A stretch of DNA of 63,112 nucleotides from NCBI GenBank assembly GCA_017650105.1, contig JAGCFO010000017.1:1-63112 (forward strand), written 5' to 3'. Below are positions 18,406-26,277 of this stretch, in pieces; within the stretch, counting starts at the first letter, position 1; each line of letters opens with the position of its first letter. A program made the position numbers and the translations under genes. The notes under the pieces are model-generated. The model was not told the DNA's origin and searched no databases. It saw only the letters and a list, made by a program, of their open reading frames with translations. The DNA is from Bacteroidaceae bacterium (lineage in GTDB: Bacteria > Bacteroidota > Bacteroidia > Bacteroidales > Bacteroidaceae).

Positions 18406-20249
18406 TCAAACATCTTGCTGATTTCTTTCTCGTCTACGATGCAGACGATTTTCTTTCCGTCGGGGGTGTAGTTAGGAATAGAACAAGCAAAGAGGTTCGT
18501 TGCGATATTGCTCATCTCTTCCTCCGAAAGCAGTTGCCCTTCAACGATTGCCGAACGGCGAGCCATAGTGAGAGCCAGCTGATGATGCCTATCGGATTTC
18601 ACGCCGACACTTTTCTCAATAGCGCTACTCAACATCTCCTGCACCAGTTTGCAAGGGTCGAGTCCCTCTATGCCCGAAGGAATGCCCTGCAGCGAAAATG
18701 AACCTCCGCCAAGATTATTCAGTTCGAACCCCAGGCTTGCGAAATCATCCGACATGTGTTCAAGCTGCACGGCATCAGCAGGCGAAACCTGAATAATCTC
18801 CGGGAAGAGCAGCCCTTGTGCTACTCCCTTATGCGACTCCAACTGATGCATATACCTCTCATATAGAATACGTACGTGCGCGCGATGCTGCTCTATTATC
18901 ATCAGTCCCGAGTCAACCGAGGTAATGATATAACTCCCGTTATACTGATAGCATTTTATCAGATTCATTCCAGCAGAAGAACCCTGATTGGAAGAAATCT
19001 CCTCAGATTTTTCAGAAGGAATCGCCTCGTCTCCAAAAGGAAGCCCACCGTTTTCTTTGCCTTCCTCACTCCGCTTTGGCTCCAGCCCATACAGTTTTTC
19101 CCAGTCTATCTGAGGTTTTCTATAAGAATTTTCACTTCTCGAATTGAACGGATTATAAGTAGGGTCATAATGTGGCTGAGGGGGCGAGAAGCGCGTCTTG
19201 TCGTTTATCAGCGGTATATCTGGTTTGTCGGCTGTATCAAAATCAATACTTGGAACGGAGTGAGAACGTCCGAGCACTTCTCGGATAGTTGCCACGAGTA
19301 TCTGCCAGATAGCATGCTCATCCTCAAACTTTATCTCCGTCTTCGTGGGGTGGATATTCACGTCTATGCGTGAAGGGTCCACGTTGAAATAGACAAAGTA
19401 CGAAACCTGTTCCCCTTCGGGTATCAGCCCGGCAAACGCCTCCATGATAGCCTTGTGGAAGTAAGGATGCCTCATGTATCGCCCGTTGACGAAGAAGAAT
19501 TGGTGCGAGCCCTTCTTGCGTGCGCTTTCAGGCGTACCGATAAAACCGGAGATGTTAGCGATAGAGGTCTCCACCTCCAACGACAGAAGGGAATCGTTCA
19601 ACTTCTTGTCAAAGACATGTATCACTCTCTGCCGAAGTGTTGCGGTAGGGAGGTTGATAATTTCCACTCCGTTATGCAGCACGCGGAAACAGATATCGGG
19701 ATGTACCAGAGCTATTCGCTCCACTTCGTTGATTGAATTGCTTAGCTCCGTTTGGTCCGATTTGAGGAACTTTCTTCTTGCCGGCACATTAAAGAAGATG
19801 TTCTTTATCATGAAGTTGCTCCCCGTGGGGCACATGTCTGCTTCCTGCCGAAGGACTTTTGAGCCTTCGATGAAAAGAGCTGTACCCAGCTCATCTTGCT
19901 CCATCTTGGTATGCAGTTCCACTTGCGCTACAGCTGCAATAGAAGGGAGCGCTTCTCCGCGAAATCCAAAAGTTGAAAGTGCGAAAAGATCGTTTGCCTG
20001 GGTTATCTTCGACGTAGCATGCCTCTCAAAGGCCATACGCGCATCCGTTTCTGACATCCCGCATCCATCGTCAATTACCTGAATGCAAGTACGCCCTGCA
20101 TCCGTAAGCAAAATACTAATATTTCTTGCGCCAGCATCCACAGCATTCTCTACCAATTCCTTCACGACCGATGCCGGGCGTTGGATAACTTCCCCTGCTG
20201 CAATCTGGTTTGCGACAGAGTCGGGTAGCAGATGAATAAAATCACTCAT
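18402..20249 (-). CDS. mutL: DNA mismatch repair protein MutL
   Basis: MutL couples MutS to downstream repair. The 615-aa protein has the GHKL ATPase domain: catalytic Glu31 in VVKELVENAVDAGA, DDGCGM, and STFGFRGEALPSIAAVA (about 92-108). A variable linker (about 340-425) precedes the dimerisation domain. The usual endonuclease motif DQHA(X)2E(X)4E is altered to EQHRAHVRILYE (about 453-464), and the C-terminal Cys/His motif is CSIPNYTPDG, so metal-dependent nicking may be lost or different. The gene is last in the isomerase/OstA cluster, 19 bp after the small membrane gene. Confidence 0.95.
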   Translation of the reverse strand: MSDFIHLLPDSVANQIAAGEVIQRPASVVKELVENAVDAGARNISILLTDAGRTCIQVIDDGCGMSETDARMAFERHATSKITQANDLFALSTFGFRGEALPSIAAVAQVELHTKMEQDELGTALFIEGSKVLRQEADMCPTGSNFMIKNIFFNVPARRKFLKSDQTELSNSINEVERIALVHPDICFRVLHNGVEIINLPTATLRQRVIHVFDKKLNDSLLSLEVETSIANISGFIGTPESARKKGSHQFFFVNGRYMRHPYFHKAIMEAFAGLIPEGEQVSYFVYFNVDPSRIDVNIHPTKTEIKFEDEHAIWQILVATIREVLGRSHSVPSIDFDTADKPDIPLINDKTRFSPPQPHYDPTYNPFNSRSENSYRKPQIDWEKLYGLEPKRSEEGKENGGLPFGDEAIPSEKSEEISSNQGSSAGMNLIKCYQYNGSYIITSVDSGLMIIEQHRAHVRILYERYMHQLESHKGVAQGLLFPEIIQVSPADAVQLEHMSDDFASLGFELNNLGGGSFSLQGIPSGIEGLDPCKLVQEMLSSAIEKSVGVKSDRHHQLALTMARRSAIVEGQLLSEEEMSNIATNLFACSIPNYTPDGKKIVCIVDEKEISKMFD

Positions 20250-20268
20250 GGGGCGCTTATATTATTAG

Positions 20269-20562
20269 TTAGTTTAAGAGGAATCGCCAAATCAAAATCA
20301 AGACTATAATGATGAGGAAAGCACCAAAGGCAGACAGGCGCTTACGTCCTCCTTCACCGTCCTCCTTCCAACGCTTCAAATGCTTTGTCTGCTCCACGAA
20401 CTTTCCGCGTATCTGCTTTTCAGGATCATACGTCTCCTGCTCTATCATACCCAGCTCTCGTTTCGCCTTCTCTTCGATGTTGCGCAGTTTCTCCTTACGT
20501 GCATCGTAGTAGATGTAGTTGTGCTCAAACCGGCGTGGTTCACGTTGCTTAAACAGGCTCAT
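20269..20562 (-). CDS. Small single-helix membrane protein
   Basis: The 97-aa protein is highly charged (RREEK-rich) over residues 1-72 and ends in one hydrophobic helix (about 76-96), so it is probably tail-anchored in the inner membrane. Its ATG overlaps the OstA-like stop by 4 bp, which indicates coupling. I know no function; its context suggests envelope assembly. Confidence 0.8.
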   Translation of the reverse strand: MSLFKQREPRRFEHNYIYYDARKEKLRNIEEKAKRELGMIEQETYDPEKQIRGKFVEQTKHLKRWKEDGEGGRKRLSAFGAFLIIIVLILIWRFLLN

Positions 20563-22217
20563 GGTTCCAATCCTTTAAGTGAAGGCAATGGTACAGCATT
20601 GCGCTTTGTTGTTTTGAGTTTTGTCTCTTCTTTCTTGCCTCTCCAGATGAGCGTGTCTTCTTTGCTCAACGGTCGGATATTGGCAAACCACCCGAAAGAA
20701 GCAAGTTTCATCTTGTCGGAAGGTGCTTGCGACAAGGGATAGAAGATGCCGTTCGACTTATGTGTGATTAACAGCTTATCCACAGTCCGCTTCGACATAT
20801 AGGCAGTAAGCATGCTTGCCTCGGTAGTGTTCATTCCCAAGAGCACCGAGTCTCCTTCTTCGCGATAGTAATAGATGACTTGCACGTTACCTGAAACGTC
20901 TGCATGCTCAATCTCTCCATCAACGAAATATGCCTTGATGTCACGCCCTCCGATCTGATTGTAGTGAGTGGTATCCAATTTCTCAACAAGGAGTGCTTGA
21001 TTTTCCACATACGCTTTTTCCACCGTGCTATCATTGAGATAGATGAATATTTTCTCTCCAAGTACCTGTTGTGGCCCATTCCAGACAATGGGATCGTAGT
21101 ACATGGTGATGCACGAGTCGAGAGTGTTGAATACAAGAGAGTCGCAGACGGCTTGCAAGTCACTTCTGTAAACACGCACATGCCGATATGCTCGCAATAT
21201 GCGGTAAAGAGAGTCCGTCTCGTTGTTATACGTTATCATCTTCAGCGTGTCGCCGTGCAAAAAAAGGCTATCTCCCTGCGAGTATTCTGTAGCAATAGCT
21301 CGACGAGTGGCAATAGCAGAGTCCTTCACCTCATCGTAGAAGACATAGTCGCCTGTCAATCGTGTCTTATCCTTGAAATCATCCAAAATGACATTCTTGA
21401 ACGCCTCTCCATATTGTTTGTTTTTATCATAGAAGAGGCTGTCTCCCACCAGTCTCTGGTCTCCATTCGTCCATGTTGACCGATCGAAAAGCATCACTTG
21501 ATCTTTCCCTGTGTCATAAAAGCCACGCTCGGAATAGATGCGATTTTCATCACTCACAATGTTTGTGGGACCTGAAATGGTAGCAATTCGAGTATTGGTG
21601 TTGTACCCTAACGTATCCCCCGTGAGAGTATAGTTTTTGTTGGTGAGAGTAACTTCATAGTTAAATTCAGCATCCTTCGTCTTCGTGTCGTACTCGCCCC
21701 AGACTGAGGTAAGGGTATTCACCGAATCTTGCAACATACCTCCATCAAGGTAATAGCCAAGGTTGATAGTACGGTCGTAGTTAAGACTATCGGTAGTGAG
21801 CACCATCCGAGGGTCTTCCATCCTCACATTGTTACGTACTTTGGCAAGCATGGCATTGCCGTCGTACATCAGCCTGTCACCATACAGGAAAAGCGTGTCC
21901 CCCTGTTCCATCCTCACGTTACCGAAAGCATCGATGGAGTTCGATGCCTCGTAGAAGAGAGCACTGTCACAATACATATAGAGACTATCGTGACGAAACG
22001 ACACATTTCCTACCAACACTTTTGCGTAAGCGTTGATATTCTTATTGAAGCGTGTCTCGTCAGCATGCAGCAGATAGACATAGTCTCTCTTCGGCTTAGA
22101 AGGGTCAAACGGGTTGTCATCCTCCTCTTGGTTATTGAATTGCGCACACACCCTCAGAGGCAATGCTGCAAAAAGTATTGCCAATAGGATTGGAAACCAT
22201 AGCGTGTGCTTACTCAT
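20559..22217 (-). CDS. OstA-like (LptA/LptD N-terminal type) periplasmic protein
   Basis: The 552-aa protein has a signal peptide (about 1-25). It is built of repeating beta-strand units such as SLYMYCDSALFYEASNSIDAFGNVRMEQGD and DRLMYDGNAMLAKVRNNVRMED, typical of the OstA/LptA beta-jellyroll that binds and passes LPS across the periplasm. It lacks a large beta-barrel, so it is not full-length LptD. It is 34 bp downstream of the SurA-like isomerase, which fits a role in LPS or outer-membrane assembly. Confidence 0.85.
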   Translation of the reverse strand: MSKHTLWFPILLAILFAALPLRVCAQFNNQEEDDNPFDPSKPKRDYVYLLHADETRFNKNINAYAKVLVGNVSFRHDSLYMYCDSALFYEASNSIDAFGNVRMEQGDTLFLYGDRLMYDGNAMLAKVRNNVRMEDPRMVLTTDSLNYDRTINLGYYLDGGMLQDSVNTLTSVWGEYDTKTKDAEFNYEVTLTNKNYTLTGDTLGYNTNTRIATISGPTNIVSDENRIYSERGFYDTGKDQVMLFDRSTWTNGDQRLVGDSLFYDKNKQYGEAFKNVILDDFKDKTRLTGDYVFYDEVKDSAIATRRAIATEYSQGDSLFLHGDTLKMITYNNETDSLYRILRAYRHVRVYRSDLQAVCDSLVFNTLDSCITMYYDPIVWNGPQQVLGEKIFIYLNDSTVEKAYVENQALLVEKLDTTHYNQIGGRDIKAYFVDGEIEHADVSGNVQVIYYYREEGDSVLLGMNTTEASMLTAYMSKRTVDKLLITHKSNGIFYPLSQAPSDKMKLASFGWFANIRPLSKEDTLIWRGKKEETKLKTTKRNAVPLPSLKGLEP

Positions 22218-22251
22218 AACATTTCGGGGAAATGAGGGATATGCCTTCCAG

Positions 22252-23631
22252 TTAGTTATCCTTTATCCAGCCGGGGTACTTGAATTCCCCATGCTTCCAT
22301 TTGTCGTCGATATGGATGTAAGTTGACTTCTGCTTCTCTACTATCCACTTCTCCATTTTCTCTTGCTGAATCTGACTAATCATCACATCCTTCAATGCCT
22401 GATAGTCATCTTGCACAGTGGCTTTATGTCCATTAATGCGAGTCTTCAGTTTCACGATGGCGCATAAATCCTTCCCTGTCTTGGGGTCCTTCATCACAAA
22501 GGGGTCGGAGATTTCGCCAACCTTCATCGCGTTAATCTTTTTTGCCACCTCCTGAGGGAGATCCTGCATCTCGAAGTGCGATGAGCCGAAGTTCTGCGAG
22601 TAGTAGTTGCCGTTGTGCATGATACCGTAGTTGGCACGAGTGTCTTTGTCGTCGCTGAGAATGGCAGCTTGGTCGAACGTCATCTTCTCGTTGCGTATAT
22701 CGTTAGCTATCGAGTCAAGGCGCGAGAGCATGGCATCGATGCTCATCTGCGGTGTCTCAGGTTTCATCAAGATATGTCGTACCTTGATTCTGTCGCCACG
22801 TTTTTCTATCAGTTGTATGATATGGTAACCGAACTCAGTCTCTACTATCTTTGATATTTTCGTTGGGTCGGTCAGATTGAAAGCCACAGCTGCAAACTCG
22901 GGTACAAACTCACTCCTTCCCATGAAGGGCAACTCGCCGCCATTCGTGGCACTGCCGTCTTGAGAATACATCACAGCCTGTATGGCAAAAGATGTCTCGC
23001 CGTTTTGAATACGCTCCGTTATCTCTCTCAGTTTATCCTTGACGGCGTCTATCTCTTCCTGGGGGATAAGGGGATGCTGGGTGATTATCTGCACCTCCAC
23101 TTCTGTAGGGATGTAAGGTATCTCGTCCTCGCTCATCTTAGCAAACCTTTGTCGCACCTCGGCAGGAGTCAGTTTGATGTCACCGAAAAGTTTCATCTGT
23201 TCGCCTTGCACGAGGAGCTCATCACGCTTCGTTTCACGAAGCTGCTCACGTATCTGAGTGGTCGTCTTCTGATAATACTGCTCCATCTTCTCCTTTGAGC
23301 CATACTGAGCAATATTCTTCTCAATATCTTTATCAACAGCAGAGATAATCTCATTCTCTGTCACTTGAATGCTGTCGATGGCTGCCTGATTGAGGAACAA
23401 CTTCTGTATGGCCAACTGCTCGGGGATGACGCAGTAGGGGTCGCCCTCGATGCGCTGTCCTCGTGAGAGCATATATAGTCGGGCATTCTCTACGTCCGAT
23501 TTCAGTATTGCCTCGTCGCCCACAACCCACATCACCTCGTCGATGATGTTGTCTTGAGCCCACAGTGAGCACTGCGGCACGGCAAGTGCTACGATGGTGA
23601 AGAGTGAGAAAATGATTGAATGTCGCTTCAT
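22252..23631 (-). CDS. SurA-like periplasmic peptidylprolyl isomerase
   Basis: The 459-aa protein has a signal peptide (about 1-26), a SurA N-terminal chaperone region (about 28-170) and two parvulin-type segments. The first runs about 176-285 and includes DGSATNGGELPFMGRSEFVPEFAAVAFNL and ETEFGYHIIQLIEKRGD; the second, about 285-400, looks more diverged. It should help fold outer-membrane proteins. Its start overlaps the preceding lipoprotein stop by 4 bp. Confidence 0.9.
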   Translation of the reverse strand: MKRHSIIFSLFTIVALAVPQCSLWAQDNIIDEVMWVVGDEAILKSDVENARLYMLSRGQRIEGDPYCVIPEQLAIQKLFLNQAAIDSIQVTENEIISAVDKDIEKNIAQYGSKEKMEQYYQKTTTQIREQLRETKRDELLVQGEQMKLFGDIKLTPAEVRQRFAKMSEDEIPYIPTEVEVQIITQHPLIPQEEIDAVKDKLREITERIQNGETSFAIQAVMYSQDGSATNGGELPFMGRSEFVPEFAAVAFNLTDPTKISKIVETEFGYHIIQLIEKRGDRIKVRHILMKPETPQMSIDAMLSRLDSIANDIRNEKMTFDQAAILSDDKDTRANYGIMHNGNYYSQNFGSSHFEMQDLPQEVAKKINAMKVGEISDPFVMKDPKTGKDLCAIVKLKTRINGHKATVQDDYQALKDVMISQIQQEKMEKWIVEKQKSTYIHIDDKWKHGEFKYPGWIKDN

Positions 23632-24518
23632 TGTTGTGTGTGATCTGATGTCTTGTTATAGTATTTTATCTTCCCCATTTCCATGTTACGTTCATAGAGG
23701 TCGTTTTTCACCTGTTGCATATACGATACCTGCCGTTGGCTGCTCATGATGTCGTGCACCTCGGGGCGTGCCAGCTCATAGGGTTTCTGTTTGCCTTCCA
23801 GCACAAACTCCTCCACATGCAGCAGATAGCAATAGTCGTCATCCTCAGTCTGGAAGTCCTTGATGGATTGTAGGTTATGTTCGAGGTCGGAGAGATTCAT
23901 TTTTATCTTGCTGTCGAGGTCGGAGAGGGGCACCCAGTGGTCGTAGAAGTATTCATATATGATGGCATTGCGGAAGCTGTATTTCTCTATTTTCTCCAGC
24001 GTGGCATCATCGTTACGCTTATACCATTTCTTCAGTTCCTCCAGCCCCGGTGCCGACTTGGGAGCCTTGATGAGTAGCCCCCTGATGGCGGGTTCCTTGA
24101 GCACAAACAACTCCTTGTGGCTGTCGTAAAACTCCCTCAGCTCCTCCTCCCGGATGCCTCCGCTCACCTTTTCTTCCACCAGCTGTTGCTGATAGCTGTT
24201 GAGGATGAGCGAGCGTCGGTAGTCGCTCACCATTGTCTCTATCTCGTCGTTACCCTTCACGTTGCGCTCTGCCTGTTTATAGAGCAGCTGCTCCTCCACC
24301 CAGTTGCGTACATACTCATCAGCGATGCGGGCACTGTCAGTGGCGGGCATAGTGTGCTGTGGCAGCACACGGCGCAGTTCGTCGACAAAGAGCATTGTGC
24401 CGTCCACCTCGGCTATGGGCACACGCCCTCCGTAGTCAGCCTGTCTGGTACAGCCGCCGAGCAGAAGGACACCTGTCAGGGCGGCAAGAAGGAGCAATGA
24501 ATATCGGGCTACGGTCAT
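23628..24518 (-). CDS. SurA-N-like lipoprotein chaperone
   Basis: The protein (296 aa from this start) has a lipoprotein signal with lipobox LLGGC (Cys23). An all-helical region follows that resembles the SurA/PrsA N-terminal chaperone fold (VDELRRVLPQ...YVRNWVEEQLLYKQAER), without a recognisable parvulin domain. A longer frame begins 20 codons upstream, but the lipobox distance favours the chosen Met. It lies between two isomerases and probably works with them. Confidence 0.8.
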   Translation of the reverse strand: MTVARYSLLLLAALTGVLLLGGCTRQADYGGRVPIAEVDGTMLFVDELRRVLPQHTMPATDSARIADEYVRNWVEEQLLYKQAERNVKGNDEIETMVSDYRRSLILNSYQQQLVEEKVSGGIREEELREFYDSHKELFVLKEPAIRGLLIKAPKSAPGLEELKKWYKRNDDATLEKIEKYSFRNAIIYEYFYDHWVPLSDLDSKIKMNLSDLEHNLQSIKDFQTEDDDYCYLLHVEEFVLEGKQKPYELARPEVHDIMSSQRQVSYMQQVKNDLYERNMEMGKIKYYNKTSDHTQQ

Positions 24519-24591
24519 GGCTAAAGGGCTCAGGAGGAGTGTGGTGGTTGAAATGTTAATAGTGAGATATGCCGGCAACGTACTCTCCCCG

Positions 24592-26016
24592 TCAGTCGTG
24601 GTTGTTCACCGTGCGGAGCACCTCGGGGTACACCGTGAATGAGTACTTCTGCCGCAGCTCCTTCACCCACTGCTGCTCCAGATACGTCTGATAGTCACTG
24701 GTGACGGCACCGCGCACATCCTCATACGTCTTAGGCATTTTCTTCTGCAGCTCCCCGATGGCAGCTACGGCAGGAAATCCCTCTATGGGTTCGGGCTTTG
24801 CCTTGGTGTTCTTGAAACCGTAGTAGTCGGCAAAGGCATTCTTGCCCGGAGTGAACGGTCCGCGGATAATCTTCACCTGAAGGGTGTCGCTGTTGAAGTT
24901 GGCACGTATCGACTGTATCCACTCTTTCTGCTCCACCTTCTTGAGGCTCTTCTTCACCTGCTTCAGCACGTCCTTGTTGATGCAGTTGACGATGATGCCG
25001 CTGTAGTGAGGCTCGTCGTACCTGTAGTCTTTCTTATGCTTCTTGAAGTACTTCTCCAGTCCCTTCTCGTCGCGGGCGCCCTTGTCCCACACCTCGCGGT
25101 TGCTTATCTCATAGAGCAGCGAACCGTCGTGGTACTCCTTCATCAGATACCTGAAGTCGGGATACTTGTCGTCGAGTTCCTTCTCGGCTCTGGCGAGTGC
25201 TTCCTCGGGCGTGGTGCCGTAGATGGCGGCCAGTTTCTTTCCCATGCTCTCCTTAGCTGCAGCGTTGATGCCGCGCGACTCCAGATACTTGTATATCGAC
25301 TCCCGATGGAATTCGTAAGGCTCAAACTGCTTCCTGCCGTTCATCTTGATGATATGATAGCCCACTGCCGAGAGCACGGGCTCCGACATCTCGCCCACCC
25401 GGAGTGCGAAGGCAACGTTCTCGAAGGCGGGGATGGTCTGCCCCCTCTGTATCCACGGCAGCTCGCCTCCCTGCGGCGCCGTGCCGGGGTCTTGCGACAG
25501 CTGGCGAGCCGTCTCAGCAAAATCGGCGCCCCTCTTCAGAGCGTCGTAGATGCTGTCGATGCGCACCTTCGCCGCTGCCTGCTCGTCGGCCGACGCATCC
25601 TGCGCCAGGCGTATGAGGATGTGAGCAGGCTGCACCAGCCCGTCGCTGCCTATTCTGTCGGCGGTCTGCGCGTACACCTGCCGCGCTGCCTCCTCAATGT
25701 ACGTCGAGTCGATGAGGTACTGCTCGGCCTGCTGCGAGCGATACTCGGCCATCTCCTTCTGCAGGGCGGCGATGGTGTCGAAATGCTCGTCGAGAGCCGC
25801 TGCCACCTTCAGCTTGTAGTTCACGAAGAGGTCCACATACTCCTCCAGCCCCACGCGGTCGACCACCGCGTCGCTGTTGTTTTTGTTATACGAATACTCA
25901 AACTCCGATCGTGGCACGTCCACGCCGTTCACGGTCATCACCACGGGGTCGTCGTCGTGCGCCAAGGCCACCAAGCCCCACATGAGGGCACCCCACACAA
26001 GCAATAGATGTTTCAT
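24592..26016 (-). CDS. Periplasmic peptidylprolyl isomerase (parvulin type)
   Basis: The 474-aa protein has a signal peptide (about 1-19). An N-terminal helical chaperone segment contains the VNGVDVPRSEFEYSYNKNN motif. A parvulin domain follows at about 125-230 (QPAHILIRLAQDA...DPGTAPQGGELPWIQRGQTIPAFENVAFAL...SAVGYHIIKMNGRK), with a long C-terminal domain after it. It is the first gene of the cluster that runs to mutL. TATCTTCG at about 26060-26070 on the minus strand resembles a -7 box. Confidence 0.88.
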   Translation of the reverse strand: MKHLLLVWGALMWGLVALAHDDDPVVMTVNGVDVPRSEFEYSYNKNNSDAVVDRVGLEEYVDLFVNYKLKVAAALDEHFDTIAALQKEMAEYRSQQAEQYLIDSTYIEEAARQVYAQTADRIGSDGLVQPAHILIRLAQDASADEQAAAKVRIDSIYDALKRGADFAETARQLSQDPGTAPQGGELPWIQRGQTIPAFENVAFALRVGEMSEPVLSAVGYHIIKMNGRKQFEPYEFHRESIYKYLESRGINAAAKESMGKKLAAIYGTTPEEALARAEKELDDKYPDFRYLMKEYHDGSLLYEISNREVWDKGARDEKGLEKYFKKHKKDYRYDEPHYSGIIVNCINKDVLKQVKKSLKKVEQKEWIQSIRANFNSDTLQVKIIRGPFTPGKNAFADYYGFKNTKAKPEPIEGFPAVAAIGELQKKMPKTYEDVRGAVTSDYQTYLEQQWVKELRQKYSFTVYPEVLRTVNNHD

Positions 26017-26277
26017 GTCTGCACTAAAGTTTTTTCCGCTGTTTCACAATGCAGCCGCGAAGATACTCATTCTTTTCCAAAAAGCTTCCCTTTTTTATAA
26101 AATTTAAAGAATCACTCCTTTTTCCACCCACCGTCACTCACCCCACACACCGCAGACAAGAGAAGAGGAGAAAAGGAGAAAATTGTGTCTTCTTAAAAGC
26201 ATCGTCCGACGCCACTCTCTGCACCATCGCGAAACGAAGAACACTCTGCATGGTGCAAGGCACTCCCTTCAGCCTTT
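26017..26277. other. Intergenic stretch, possible promoter and hairpin
   Basis: No gene is visible. It holds the likely promoter of the isomerase cluster at its left end and an inverted TGCACCAT/ATGGTGCA pair around 26220-26260, which may end transcription of the esterase-GH43 gene. Confidence 0.35.
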
